Assembly: GCA_003313425.1 (NCBI GenBank)
Contig: NHZP01000070.1
Location: 62,001-126,000 of the forward strand
Length of the DNA: 64,000 bases
Direction of reading: 5' to 3'
DNA from: Pseudopyrenochaeta lycopersici
Lineage: Eukaryota; Ascomycota; Dothideomycetes; Pleosporales; Pseudopyrenochaetaceae
In this document: one piece after another, positions 32,327-43,442 of the stretch
How positions within the stretch are numbered: position 1 is the first letter of the stretch
Layout: each line of letters starts with the position of its first letter
Notes under the pieces: generated by a model
Database searches by the model: none
Told to the model about the DNA's origin: nothing
What the model saw: only the letters and a program-made list of their open reading frames with translations
Position numbers and translations under genes: made by a program

Positions 32327-33156
32327 TCACCTTGGCTCGGAACGACGCCCGCCCAAACAGTGTTCCAAGCTATTGAGAAGACGGCCCATGCCAAGGCCAT
32401 CAAATATGGGTAGCAAGAACGTCTCGAATCTCCGATGCCTCGCCAAAGCCTTGTTAAACTCATCGAGCGCATTGAAATCGGCCGGGGTCCACGTGCGCTC
32501 CCCTGGCTGCTTGGGAGCTGTAGTCCAGGGATTGATCGGCGAAGAGTCTGCGATCAGCCCACGACGAAGTACATTATCAGCCAAGACGACCCCCCCTGCT
32601 CTGAGAAGCCGGACATTGCCAGATGCTGGATCAGAGAGTGAGTCGATGAGAGAGAGGTACTTGGGATAAGATGGCTTATCCGCGTCGATGAGTATCATGT
32701 CGAAAGGCTCTTTCAAAAACTTGAGCCAGCTTCTTCATGGATTTCCCGGCGTCTCCATCAATGACTTCTGCATTCGTAATTTCCTCTCTCTCCAAAGTTT
32801 CTTGTGCGATTCTGGCGTACTCTCGCTCAAATTCTAAAGTAGTGACATGGCCTGACGGGCCTCCTGCGTCGGCCCAATGCCAAAGTCGAGACCCCGATGT
32901 ACGTTCCAATCTCCAGGACTAGGTCCGATTAGGCATGATCGGTCTAAGGAGACTTGCTTCGCTTACTGCGCTTGACTTCCATGGCTTTGGTCAACCAGAT
33001 GTGAAACTGTGCCTGCAACGGCGAGATCATAAAGAAGGATTTCTCTTGGGTCTTCATTTCCCAGTTATGGAAAGTCGCGATTTTCGAGGGCAAGTTGGAA
33101 GAATGATTGAACACATAGTTTCCACCTGCTATGCCGAGTTGCTCATTTGGGAACAA
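32327..33156 (-). pseudogene. SAM-dependent O-methyltransferase pseudogene (class I, CCoAOMT-like)
   Basis: From about 33156 leftward: MISPLQAQFHIWLTKAME, a 48-nt intron (32919-32966), then ILEIGTYIGVSTLA (SAM-binding motif I). A one-base insertion (extra T near 32868) shifts to WADAGGPSGHVTTLEFE and EVIDGDAGKSMKKLAQ; a second extra T near 32712 shifts to KEPFDMILIDADKPSYPKYL and GGVVLADNVLRRG, the metal and substrate site. The end is LPIFDGLGMGRL. All family motifs are present in order but spread over three frames, so the gene was recently functional and is now dead unless these are assembly errors. It would methylate a catechol or phenolic hydroxyl. It lies divergent from the Zn2Cys6 gene at 33661. 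Confidence 0.75.
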
Positions 33157-33660
33157 TGGACACGAGAATGGTGTTTAAGGTTGACGGCTTGGCTGTCGCT
33201 CCCCCGCTGGTCGTGCAGAGTAACGATGGGCGGCCGGGTAAGGATTACGGGCGGCCCTGCTTCGGAGCCTAACTGGTATGTACTAGACCCCCAGAGCCAA
33301 GAGGAAACCTCTTTCAGGAAAGTAACGCCTGCTATTCCCGAATTGGTAGCGGGGAATAGGACCGATGTACACAGGAGATCTGATGCCCGAAATCTTGTCA
33401 TGTCCCACAGAACGCAATTCAGCAATCATAGAACGGGCCTGCGTAATTGTGACGGAGAACCCTCATTGGCGTGAACCATTAGACCCGCATCTAACCTCGG
33501 AGTCTGAAAGCTCTCTCGCCCACCAACATGCTGAGATAAATATAGAGCAAAGCTCGCCGATTCATGTGAACACTCCCTCATACCCACATCGCTCGGTACA
33601 AGTTCCTCGACAACAGAGCTTCTCAGACAGACCCACACATCCAGGACTACTGCTGCTGAG
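33157..33660. promoter_or_regulatory. Shared upstream region between the methyltransferase relic and the Zn2Cys6 gene
   Basis: About 500 bp separates the two divergent starts. Frames here on both strands show no domain. The frame of the Zn2Cys6 gene stays open upstream of its ATG, so a longer N-terminus cannot be excluded. Confidence 0.35.
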
Positions 33661-36083
33661 ATGCGCTCACGAACTGGATGGCAAGTGGACCTCCCTTCCC
33701 ATACTACCACTCTCTGACGCCACCATAGCCTTACCTGCCGTCAGCGGAAGCTGAAGTGTGATGAGAAGAAGCCTGTGTGCGGGAAATGCACAAAGACATC
33801 CCGGGATTGCGTTCCCAGCTCGGGTATTGTCTTTCGACACCAGCACAATGCCTCCATGAATGGCGAGGACTCGGGAAATGAGAACTCGCTCAAGGGCTTA
33901 TATACTTACAAAAATACATTCGAAGATAATACCATATGGACGGACATTCCAATGAATGGTGAGCTTCTTCCAAACGTCGACTACCGTCACTATCCTAACC
34001 CCAACCGTAGTAACCTTTATCAACACCACAAATCCTTATCTTGACCCCGACACACCAGATTTCGACACCATGCCGACTAATTCAATGGAATCTCCACCAC
34101 CTTTTGAGCCTCACTCACTCGCCTCATGGCGAACACACAGCTGTTACCGCTCAGTCACTAGTACCCCATCAAGCATGGGAGTAGATCTCCCTCCCACTAG
34201 CGCTCTCATGTGCTACGCTCCTGAGCTCGAAGCTCTACCGCCACTAATGCAGTCATCTCCAACATCTGCAGTGGGAACACCCATTTCACCACCAGCTGCC
34301 CCCTGCAGTTACCGCATATATCCCATAATCGACTACTCAGCTTCTTCAGCACCACCACCCATTGACCCACGCCTCAATTCACCTTTTGGACCTTCCTCAG
34401 AATACATGCCTCGAGCGAGTTCAATTACCAGCTCCCGAAGATCACCACCTCGCATGGACGGAGATTCGTTAACGGAGAAAGATCACGAGATCACCTACCT
34501 CTTGAGGTGGTTTTCGGAAGGTCCTGGGTACTGGATGGATCTCTTCGACCTGGGTACATATTTCGCCTCTTACGTTCCCGTTAAGGCGCGAGAAAATCCA
34601 TTACTCAAATATGCAGCAGTCGCTTGTGCTGCGAAGGCCCTTGCACGTGTTCAAGGACGCAAACCTGTCGTGGGAGGTAGCGTGACGCGTCAAGCTCGGA
34701 TGGAACTGTACCCTGACTCGCCACTAGTTGACTGGAAACACAAAGCTGCCGTATTTTATGACGCGGCTGTGTCACTGCTGCTGCAAGCTTTGAAAGCGGA
34801 CGCGATCAGTACCCCCGACGATCCCAATTGCGAACTCAGACAACACAATGGCGACCCAGCATATGGGCACGATGGTCCAGCGCCTAAGAGGCGCAGAACC
34901 ACAAGTAATGCCTCCTTCATTTCCAGTACCGACGAGTTGCTAGCAGCTTCAGCCATACTCTGCATCTATGAATTCTTGGACACTTCCGTCTCAGAATGGG
35001 CGAATCACCTGAATGGAGCCAAATCCCTCCTTGTTCTTACACAAGATCGTGTTATGCCGTTACAGATGCCAACCCCGAGTTCGGCCATGTCATCAGCCAG
35101 CTTGAATTTTATCTCCAAGGCTCGACGGGCCACTTTTTGGAATATTGCCAGGCAGGATATGCTCGCCGCTTGTAAGTGTTTTCAGTGTGAGCCTCTAGAT
35201 ACCTCGCTAACGCAGCTTACCAGTCATAAACAAGACGCAGACCCGACTCGATACGGAAGATCTCTCGTTATGGAAAGAAGCTAGTCTTTTGATTAACGAC
35301 CAAGGATTCATCGTTCCCAGCAACACGACCGAAAGCGGGTACCCAGACGAAGGCGAGCTTATGATGAAGGAAGAGCTCATCTGCAATACGCTGGTCTGGC
35401 TCATGGCCAAGCTTGTTAATTTCATGGCTGCTGGTGATGAGATCTCCGACAAAACGGTAACTTCTTGGGTCAGCGTGCCTAAACGGACGCTTCTAGACTA
35501 CTGGTGCAACCTGCGAAAGCAATTCCAGGCTTGGCACGATGGCTTGCCGGTGACCTTCCAGCCGTCCGCCCGGGTGAATCCTGCGCATACGACAGGTCAT
35601 CTTCAGAAGAGCGACAATGAGCCAATGTTCACCGAGGTCTGGTATAGCATCCCGATGTGCGCCTCGACCATGCAGACCTACCACATGAGCCAAGTCCTCT
35701 TGTTCATAAACAAGCCACACGAATCTACTCAGGGATGCAGCAATGTGTGTGCACGCCTTAACTCATACCAGTCGGTCCTCGCCGCTTGCCAAAAGCATAG
35801 TCGAGAGATTGTTGGCATTTCACTCGCTCGTTCGGACGAAGCGGTCCGTATCCACTCGGTCCAGCCTTTGTTCACTGCTGGACAGTGCCTCAGCGACCCT
35901 CGGGAACGCCAGGTGGTCGTCAACCTCCTCCACGGTGTCGAGTCAGATATTGGCTGGGCTACGGACTATCGTGTACGGCAGCTAGCTGAGCAGTGGGAAG
36001 ACCAGGAGGCTCTTGTCCCTGAAACGCTCTACCCCGGCACAATCCAGCAGTCACGAAAACGTCCAAGCCATCGCCTCCACTGA
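33661..36083 (+). CDS. Zn2Cys6 fungal-type transcription factor
   Basis: Four exons: 33661-33680, 33729-33958, 34011-35171, 35224-36083, 756 residues with no lesion. Intron 1 (48 nt) is of GC-AG type (GCAAGT donor, CCATAG acceptor) and splits the codon of the first cysteine; splicing yields TGCLTCRQRKLKCDEKKPVC then GKCTKTSRDC, a perfect binuclear zinc cluster. The other introns are GT-AG, 52 nt each. After the cluster come a Ser/Pro-rich linker, then the fungal-specific domain (about residue 240 on: LLRWFSEGPGYWMDLFDLGT, ARRATFWNIARQDMLAA/FINKTQTRLD), typical of ARCA-like regulators. A nuclear, DNA-binding regulator. It may have controlled the neighbouring methyltransferase, which is now broken. 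Confidence 0.9.
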
Positions 36084-36227
36084 TGTCCACTTATCAAGCG
36101 AATACTGAGTCAGGACATTAGCCCTGGCCCCAACTCTTGGCACAGGCGTCCCGCCCGTCAGACCCTCAATCCGACGTACCGCAACACCTTTCAATTTGAA
36201 ACCTCGCATCGAATGCGGGAACAAAAG

Positions 36228-36230
<3 letters not shown>

Positions 36231-36262
<32 letters not shown>
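36231..36262. repeat. Microsatellite (GT)16
   Basis: Sixteen perfect GT units just downstream of the Zn2Cys6 gene. Confidence 0.98.
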
Positions 36263-36263
<1 letters not shown>

Positions 36264-36665
36264 CTATTATGGCCATGCACCCTATGGGTATGGGCCGTTA
36301 CGATGCGCCCGCTATGTACATTCTGTTATCAACATACCTGCTCCAATTCAGAAGCCAACTATGAGACCTGCTGATCACATATCTCACGCCATGCTCAACA
36401 TAGGAAAAAAAGGAAAAGTGATACGCTACTGTATGCTGTATGTAGTTGGAAGTCGATAGTGAGCCAGGTGGTTTTCTGGGGTCCCCCATCCGCAGGGCAA
36501 TTCCGGCGTCGTGCGCTTCTTAATCGGCAGCGCGCTGGCGGAGGCTCGTGCGTTGCGGCTCGCTGCCAACTTAATTATAGTCAGTTAGAAAGTGGGCGTA
36601 GGAATTCGTAGGCGTTGTCGCTCGTTGTTATCTTCTTCGTTGCTCGCTATATCTTGGCTGACGGT

Positions 36666-36906
36666 CTATAGACGTCCTATGTCCATTGCGAACTGGATCG
36701 TGGCTCGCACCACCTCAATGTCTGGCTTCCATCGCTCTATCGGTCCATAGATGCTCTCGCCCCCTTCTTTCCGGCTCGAAAAGCCTCCAAGCGCGTACGA
36801 AAGGTCCCCGAATCGCTCTCCGTGTTGAAGCCGTAGCTTGCGTCTCTGTGCTACCCACTTCCTGCAGCAGAAGAGAAAGTGCGGGATGGATTCAATCAGG
36901 CCGCAC
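36666..36906 (-). pseudogene. LINE (Tad1-like) 3' end, zinc-binding tail
   Basis: The minus-strand frame reads CGLIESIPHFLFCCRKW (zf-RVT-type cysteine/histidine tail), FGDLSYALGGFSS and WKPDIEVVRATIQFAMDIGR before a stop, the usual C-terminal end of fungal LINE ORF2. Everything upstream (reverse transcriptase, endonuclease) is missing: the hAT-4 terminal repeat starts at 36907. Confidence 0.7.
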
Positions 36907-37224
36907 CAGGGTGACCGATAATCAATCAAGAAGCAAGCAGGCCCGCTGCTTGGTTACATCTATCAAGCAAGCAGGCCCGCTGCTTGGCTACATCTATCAA
37001 GCAAGCAGCAGAATAGAATAGCCAAGCAAGCAGCAAGCAAGCAGGGTAAGCTGCTTGTTTACTGCTTGATTGCTTGGCTGCTTAACAAGCAGTAGTACTT
37101 GTATATTCACCACCTAATCTTGGCACGGTGATGAGGCTTTGGGTATCTAGAATAGACTCATTTGATTGTTATATTCACCAGCCAACCCTTTAAGTTGTCT
37201 CTATTCTTTATAGTAACCTTCCTC

Positions 37225-39920
37225 CTATTTTGCAACGCTACTAGCATCGCTGATATCGTCCTCATTAGTCGTCTCTTCGTTAATTTCCTCATCAACACCC
37301 ATCAACAGCTTCTCCCCGATCTCAGGTGTGATAATACCGCTCTTGATCCATGATGCGATAAGCAGCTGAGTCTCTCCCATCTCTGCAGAGAGCCATGGCC
37401 GCTGGGTATTAAGAACATTGCCAGCTTTACTGAAGGCTCTCTCGCATTCTGATGACATTGCCGGGCAACCGAAGAGATCAAACGCCATTTGGCTTAATAT
37501 AGGGTATTTCAGGTGGTTTTCTCTCCACCATTGCAGAGGGTTTTTGATATATCGATCATCTTTCTCTCGCTTTGAGCCGAAAAATCGGTCCCATTCGGTA
37601 GGCTCATTGTAGGCGTCGTCATCGTCGGAAGAGGAGAAGTAGAGGTTCTGGTCAATTCGTGAGGCTGCATTTTGCTTGTTTATGCTCTGCGGATGTGGCT
37701 CCGGGCGTGGTAGAGCTGCCTTCTTGCAATAGTCTAGGTAGGCATCTTTGACGGTTTTCTCAGCGTTGGTAACCCAATCTTCGCGATCTTTCCAATGATG
37801 CCTTATCCAGTTTAATTTGAGGCATGGATTGAGAGTGATAGCAGTAACGTAGGCATAGCTATCATCCGTCAACGTGTAGTACTGATCTAGCTTCTTCCAG
37901 GCAAGGTAAACCATCGCCTTGAAATGAGAGGCAGTAGCATTATTTAACTGCTCCTTCGCTACCTCCAGATCATTAAGAAGAGACTCCATCGTAGGTAGCA
38001 CTTCCCACAAGGCTCCAAATACACCATTTGCCGCATTTCCCTGAAGCCTTATAGTAGCCGATGAATCTCTTCTAATTGTGCCCAATCTTCTGATGTCAAC
38101 GAATCTTCCGAGATATCATGAGGGTCGTCTGGAGATCGTTTCTGACCGGTGGTTTCGACGCAATAAAGGCATATGGCATCTCTGAGCTTTAGGGCCATTA
38201 ATGGTTAGTATTTAAGAAATGACTGTATCGTTATACATGGCCTACCACGGTCAATCATATCAAAAGCAGAGTTCCACCGAATACCTCCGTCAACTACCAG
38301 CTGGTAAATCTTTGTAAAGCACTTTGTTCGCCGTTGAATGGCCTCAAAGACCTTCCGACGTTCAGGATTCCATCTAGCATGTACCACGATATTATGAAGC
38401 TTGCCAACAGCCCCAAACTTATGCCAGTGTTTAAGTTGTACTTCAAATGTTCTTCTTCTCCGCTTTTCGGAGGTTGGAGATGTTACATGCGGTCGAGGTA
38501 TCGTCATCTAGGCAGTCTGCCTTCCGCTTTCGACCACGTGTTTGATACCCATTTACTGGTTTCTCTAGTCTTGATCAGCCAGCCTGGTTATTAATTATAG
38601 AGAGGATGCTTACCATCTTCAAGTTCCTGAAGGATTGACTTGTAAACCTCAATGTCTGAGCCAAAGAGCATTGCTTTCGCCACGAGCTGGATGATGTGGC
38701 CGGAGCAACGAAGTCTCTGAGTCGAGGCGCAGATTTCGAGATCATCAAACTTCTTAAGATACCGAATAGCCGTATCGTTATTTGATGCGTTGTCCAGGAC
38801 GAAAAACCCGATATTTTGGATGTGGTACCTGCGAAGGACCTCCTTCATTATGTCTGCAATATTTTCGCCAGTATGACTTCCATCTAGCCCCTTGAGCCCT
38901 AGGAGGACAGTCTTCAGTTGTAGGTGCTCGTCAATGAAGTGAGCGATGACTCCAAGCACTGAAAGATCGTTATCTGACTTCCAGATATCGCAGGTGATAT
39001 TAATCTTGCCACGGGCGCGCCTCAAGGTTTGAGCAACGCATTTTTGGAAGCATTTTTCAGCCTTCCGAACCAGCCTAGGTATAAAATCATTACCTGTGCG
39101 AATGTAGGAGGCAGCCAGCGGTGAAACATCATCGAATAAGGCGCGAAACTTCTCAGAAGTCGCCTACCTCATAGGAATATTGCACGTAGTGAGCCAATCG
39201 AGGATTCGAAAGTAGAAGCGTTCTGGAGGGATACTTTGCTTGGGATTCGCGATTGAAGGCTTGTTCAACATCTCCATGATATTCTCGCCTTGTTTCTTCT
39301 TCTTTCCGCTTTTATAAAGGCCATGAACCTTTGATAAATGCCGAGATATGCTAGTAGTGGCGTCCTGACAATTGACAAGTAGTATCTTTGAGGGATTTTT
39401 ATTCCAGCATTCCATGCAAAGCCATTCTTTTCTGATCTTTTGCGTGTTGTTGTCAGATTCAAGGACTATTTGGCTTGATCTTTGATGAATTTTGATGATG
39501 AACGTTGTTGATTGATCCTGTGTTCTATTTTCTCCTTTCTATGACTGCTTTGCTTCCGGAGGTTCCGAAGGCCGTGGTATCGGTCCTTCTATTAATCGCC
39601 CTTTCCTGTGTAGTACTTCTGAGTTTATCTTTTATATCTCACAGGCCTTACAGCACTTGTGTAATCTGACAGTTGTACAGACTCGGCCCGTACTTATAAA
39701 CCCAAGAAGAAGTCCCTCGGGCTCCAAGTGGCGCATGAATGTGATTTTGAAGTCGCTCAGAATTGATTGACCAGTCGCGCCAGGTGGTAACCTCGTTCTT
39801 ATAAGGGGTGTGTTCTCGAAGAGGCTTGGTCGAGCTAGCGGCAGCGCTAAACGCGGAGATTAATTCGGCGTGGCGTAAGAAGGTGCTCCGGTCACCCACA
39901 GTAACGTCGCCTGGATCCAT
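37225..39920 (-). pseudogene. hAT-4 transposase, broken by an LTR, a stop and a deletion
   Basis: ATG 39920 (MDPGDVTVGDRS). The LTR at 39451-39671 interrupts the frame; removing it and one target repeat restores YNTQKIRKEWLCMECWNKNP, a BED finger (C..C, then RHLSKVHG). An in-frame TAG lies at 39164-39166 (after CNIPMR). Then come CDIWKSDND (Asp), FVLDNASNNDTA (Asp) and QRLRCSGHIIQL; an intron with donor at 38613; KHWHKFGAVGKLHNIVV; a second intron; a frameshift/deletion near 38055; and the C-terminal YPILSQMAFDLFGCPAMSSE / RAFSKAGNVL dimerisation domain ending at 37225. Three independent lesions make it non-autonomous. Confidence 0.8.
39451..39671 (-). mobile_element. Solo LTR, family B, with 5-bp target duplication
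   Basis: A 221-bp element with inverted ends TGTCAGATT/AATCTGACA. A perfect 5-bp repeat GTTGT flanks it (39446-39450 and 39672-39676). On the minus strand it has a GATATAAAAG promoter-like box. It lies in the first exon of the hAT-4 transposase, whose frame is continuous across the empty site. Confidence 0.88.
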
Positions 39921-40232
39921 ATTGATCGTGGGTGCTGCGCGCTATGGATAATTTCGAGAAGGAGCATAATTGCGATCCAAATCGGGGTACATGTAGTTTA
40001 TACGACGATTAAAAGCGCGTAGTTTCTATCGTGACTTGAACACCACTTGAAACATTGGGGCTTGGCAAGTAAACAAGCAGCCAGCCAATCAAGCAGTACT
40101 ATCTCAAGCAAGCAGCCTTTCTTGATTGACTCAATCTAACTACATACAAGCAAGCAGGAAGACCTGCTTGATGGTTGCTTATTGGCTGCTTGATTGCCTC
40201 GCTAACAAGCCGCTTGATTATCGGTCACCCTG

Positions 40233-40410
40233 CTCTGAGCTCTTACTGAAGGAGCCCACTGTAAGGGAGCTATAAAACCATGCCTTCTTTCGAATCATCT
40301 GGAACAGATGGTAGGCAGCGCTGATTCCGAATATGCCTGCAGCAATGATCGCGCGCAAGCCAGCCTGGGGTCATAAAGGTATATCCCATTGCGACCCGCA
40401 ATTTAATTTG
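40233..40410 (-). pseudogene. RTA1-like membrane protein, N-terminal fragment
   Basis: Minus strand reads GIYLYDPRLACA, then, after a one-base shift in a GCGCGCG run, AIIAAGIFGISAAYHLFQMI and RKKAWFY, the first two membrane segments of RTA1-like proteins (family pattern: Y-x-PS, hydrophobic, H-x-x-Q, R-x-x-W). It is cut at 40232 by the hAT-4 end. A second RTA1-like gene lies head to head at 41178. Confidence 0.6.
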
Positions 40411-41177
40411 GAAACGGTGGTTGCAAGAGTTTGCGTATTTGATCGGAGAAGAAACGAGCAGATTGAAAAGAATTGTGCTAAATGAGAGATGGTAAGGAAT
40501 AACCAAGTCTAGGTTTGCGAAGGTCGTGAGAAGAAAAGGAAAGAGTATGCTGCTCTAGCTCGAAAAGGATGCGTACCATCCAAGTATATACTGTCATCGA
40601 AAGCCAGCTTTGCAGAGACTTGATAAGGTGGATGCCGTCGGAAGCCTGCTGAGATCAGAAACTCGCACATGCAAAGATCTCTTTTTGGGACCGGCTGCAA
40701 CGTCTGTGGACATGGACGCGAGTATACGTTGTACGAAACGTGACACCTTCAGGGTTTCTAGCATAAAATTTTATCCTGGGTGCATATCAAGGTACGTAAC
40801 GAATTGTGGGTCTAGGTGCTCTAAATACTATGAAGCCTCGCTGGTTGGTACTGGCGAGGCATATACGACGATTTACGGTGGATACAGCCTTGGCGGGAAC
40901 CACTTAATTGCCACACCAGCCAACGACGTGCCCCCAAGAGCTATCCCGTACAGCCCACACACGCCGCAGTCGACCGCAATAGAAGGCTTGTCTAAGGACT
41001 TTTGATGGACCCCGGCCTTGCTGAGGCACGGAGCTCCTCTGCTCTAATACCAAGTTGGTACATAAAGCAAGAGCCTCAAAAACTCTCCACCCACTTTATC
41101 AAGCTACCACCGTAGTAGCCAAGTATCCTACACGCACCGAAAGAGTCCCTACGCGTCCCACGCATCTTCTTGTAACC
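40411..41177. other. Region between two RTA1-like relics
   Basis: A 131-codon plus-strand frame (40610-41005) ends with a Tyr/Gly-rich stretch but has no recognisable domain. The right part is likely the promoter of the gene at 41178. Confidence 0.3.
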
Positions 41178-42239
41178 ATGGCGCAAATAGTTCGTCCCTC
41201 GCTCGACGATCCTAACGTGTGGGTCCCATACCGCTGTCATCCATCACGAACCGCTGCAATGATATTCATCGTTGCATTCGCTCTTACAGCTCTACTTCAC
41301 TCAACTCAGGTCTTCAGGAGGAAGGCATGGTATTTTATACCCCTAGTTGTTGGCGGCATATGTATGTGCCCTCTACAATACTGACAGCCTTTCTGAACGG
41401 ACTAAGTGCTGAGGCATTTCACTTAACAGTTGATACAGTCGGATTTGTTGGGCGCATCCTATCCACGAATGACCTTTGGGCACTAGGCTCATATATCTTG
41501 CAATCACTACTGCTGCTCGTCGCACCCGCCCTTTTCGCCGCATCTATCTACATAATCCTCAGTCGCATCATCCTCCTCGTTGACGGCGAAAAACACTCCC
41601 TCATACGCCAAAGATGGCTCACTTAAATCTTTGTAACGGGTGACGTCATCAGCTTCGTTGTACAAATGGGTGGTGGCGGCATTCAAGCAGCCGGAATCCT
41701 CGATCTCCTCCACACCGGCGAGAAAGTTATCATCGTCGGCTTGTTCCTCCAGCTTGCCTTCTTTGGCTTCTTTATCGTCGTGGCGGGCCTGTTTCACTAC
41801 CGGCTCATAAAAGAAAACCCGACATCCCGTTCTAATAACCTCCAATCTTCCGCTCGCCGTCATTCAAGACGCCGCTCCACTGCCTCTTCTGGCCCTATGT
41901 CTTCACCAAACCTCAGCATACACCACTTGCCGTGGAAACGCAACATGTACACGCTGTACGCCGCATCAGCCTTGATCATGTTCAGAAGCGTTTTCTGCGT
42001 GGTAGAATATTTGCAATGGGTACCTCCTACGCCGCGAGCTTTTCCTGTATATGTTTGACGCGCTGTTAATGCTTGCCGTCATGATTCTGTTTAACGTTAT
42101 CCATCCAGCACAGGTAACAGATTTGTACCCAGCAGCGGATTGCGGAAGAAATGGGTATTCATTGAACGAGACAAGGCAGAGGTGGAGAGTGGTGAAAGGG
42201 TCGTGGAGACGCCGGAGAGTGCAAGGTCCAAGAACCTGA
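41178..42239 (+). pseudogene. RTA1-domain (lipid-translocating exporter-like) membrane protein, broken
   Basis: ATG 41178 (MAQIVRPSLDDPNVWVPYRC). A 68-nt intron (41362-41429) joins PLVVGGI to FDTVGFVGRILSTNDLW. Membrane segments and motifs follow: QSLLLLVAPALFAASIYIIL, GEKHSLIRQRWLT, VTGDVISFVVQMGGGGIQA, GLFLQLAFFGFFIVVAGLFH, SALIMFRSVFCVVEYLQ. A TAA at 41625-41627 stands where the family has Lys (WLTK), and a frameshift near 42017 moves to GYLLRRELFLYMFDALLML and FNVIHPAQV. RTA1 proteins are seven-helix membrane proteins linked to lipid translocation and drug resistance. Two lesions make this a pseudogene unless they are sequence errors. Confidence 0.75.
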
Positions 42240-43442
42240 CGGTTTGAGCTCTGCCAGCGCCCGCGCCAATGTCCCTTCTTGTAGAGTGTGAGCCGACCTT
42301 GCCAACTCCAGTTGTTTCCCAAACGGTCGTCACGGAAGCACCGGTGGAGAAAACTGCGCCTGATGCGATGGTTGCTTCTATGTTAGCCCCAACATCAGGC
42401 TACGGAGCAGTTTTTCCCAACGATGAGCTGTTGTTCCCTGGATCTATAACCACGCATCTGGAGCAAACGATCGATTTTCGACTGCAGGGGCGACGCAAAC
42501 GGACGAGGAATCCGCGCTGTTCTTTGACGGCGCGGTCAAGATTTAGGTGGACGGCTGGAGGGAGCTTTGGGTATTTTGATACTTACTTGATGGATTGAAC
42601 CAATACGTATGCTTCCGCCGACGCTCGACATATTCATCGAAATGACCTGTGCTTGTCAAAGGGCGTCAAAGGGCGTCAAATGGTGCCAAAGCGTACTGTG
42701 TGGAATCTGCGTGATAGCGAGTAAGGATACCTTTGTATGCATCGACGAAGGGGGCGGAGGTCAGGGAGGCTTCCCGTTGGAGAAGTCGATTGGCTCCAGG
42801 AATCGGTTCATTGTGTTTGCTGGGAAATCATGATGGAAATCTTCAGCATTTGCGACAGTATCCACAGATAGGCTGACGCTGATGGGCTAAACGAAATGAG
42901 AATCCCCCAAGAACGTATAGAGCGTATAGTGTTCACCGCTTTGCAATCACAATCAAGCTTAGTAAACAGAGTTGGTGAATCCTCATGCAACTGGCGCTTC
43001 GTTGCATTGCTCTGCAGGATGCTTTGACCAAGGCTAAGAAGTAATGAGTTAGATTTCCCCATTCCCACAGGTAGACGCATTCATGGGCATACACGAACGG
43101 AAATGGGTTATCCCGGGTGAAACTCTATTCAAGGCTCCTAGTCCAGATCGTGGGGTGGATAAAATCAAAGTTAGCGAAATACGAAATGCGAAGTACGTAA
43201 CGCTGTGACCTGAAGCTCGGACTCAAGGCACTGATAGGCTGAAACAGATCCACACCCGGTCGCTCAACTGTTGTTTCTCGACGTCAATCGAAAACACACC
43301 AAAAATCAGAAAAACAGGCCCTTGCAATCTCAACAAGAACTTAATATTATATCTTAAGGTTCTGTTAACAGCCTTCTATATATACTCTAAGCTATGTCTT
43401 AGGTTTTAAGAGTTTCCATTCAGTAGGTCTTGAGATATAGTA
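42240..43442. other. No clear gene
   Basis: A plus-strand frame at 42269-42598 and a minus-strand frame at 42808-43080 lack recognisable domains. A short tandem AAGGGCGTCA repeat lies at about 42658-42690. Confidence 0.35.

Larger units (their letters stand above)
36907..40232 (-). mobile_element. hAT-4: hAT transposon with CAAGCAAGC-rich ends
   Basis: Both ends read CAGGGTGACCGATAATCAA inward (36907 plus strand; 40232 minus strand). Next to each end is an array of CAAGCAAGCAGG/CTGCTTG motifs (36927-37090 and 40065-40210); on the left it includes a tandem unit of about 42 bp. Length 3326 bp, including a 221-bp solo LTR. Outer 8 bp are G/C-rich GGCCGCAC and CTCTGAGC, so there is no target duplication; the flanks are a LINE tail on the left and an RTA1-like gene on the right. 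Confidence 0.85.

Noticed and set aside
32935..33474. 179-codon plus-strand frame
   Set aside because: It overlaps the 5' part of the methyltransferase pseudogene on the other strand and has no domain.
36927..37090. CRISPR-like array
   Set aside because: Spaced repeats here are near-palindromic subterminal repeats of a hAT transposon in a eukaryote; no cas genes.
36907..40232. 8-bp target duplication around hAT-4
   Set aside because: GGCCGCAC and CTCTGAGC do not match; the element is placed by its terminal repeats only.
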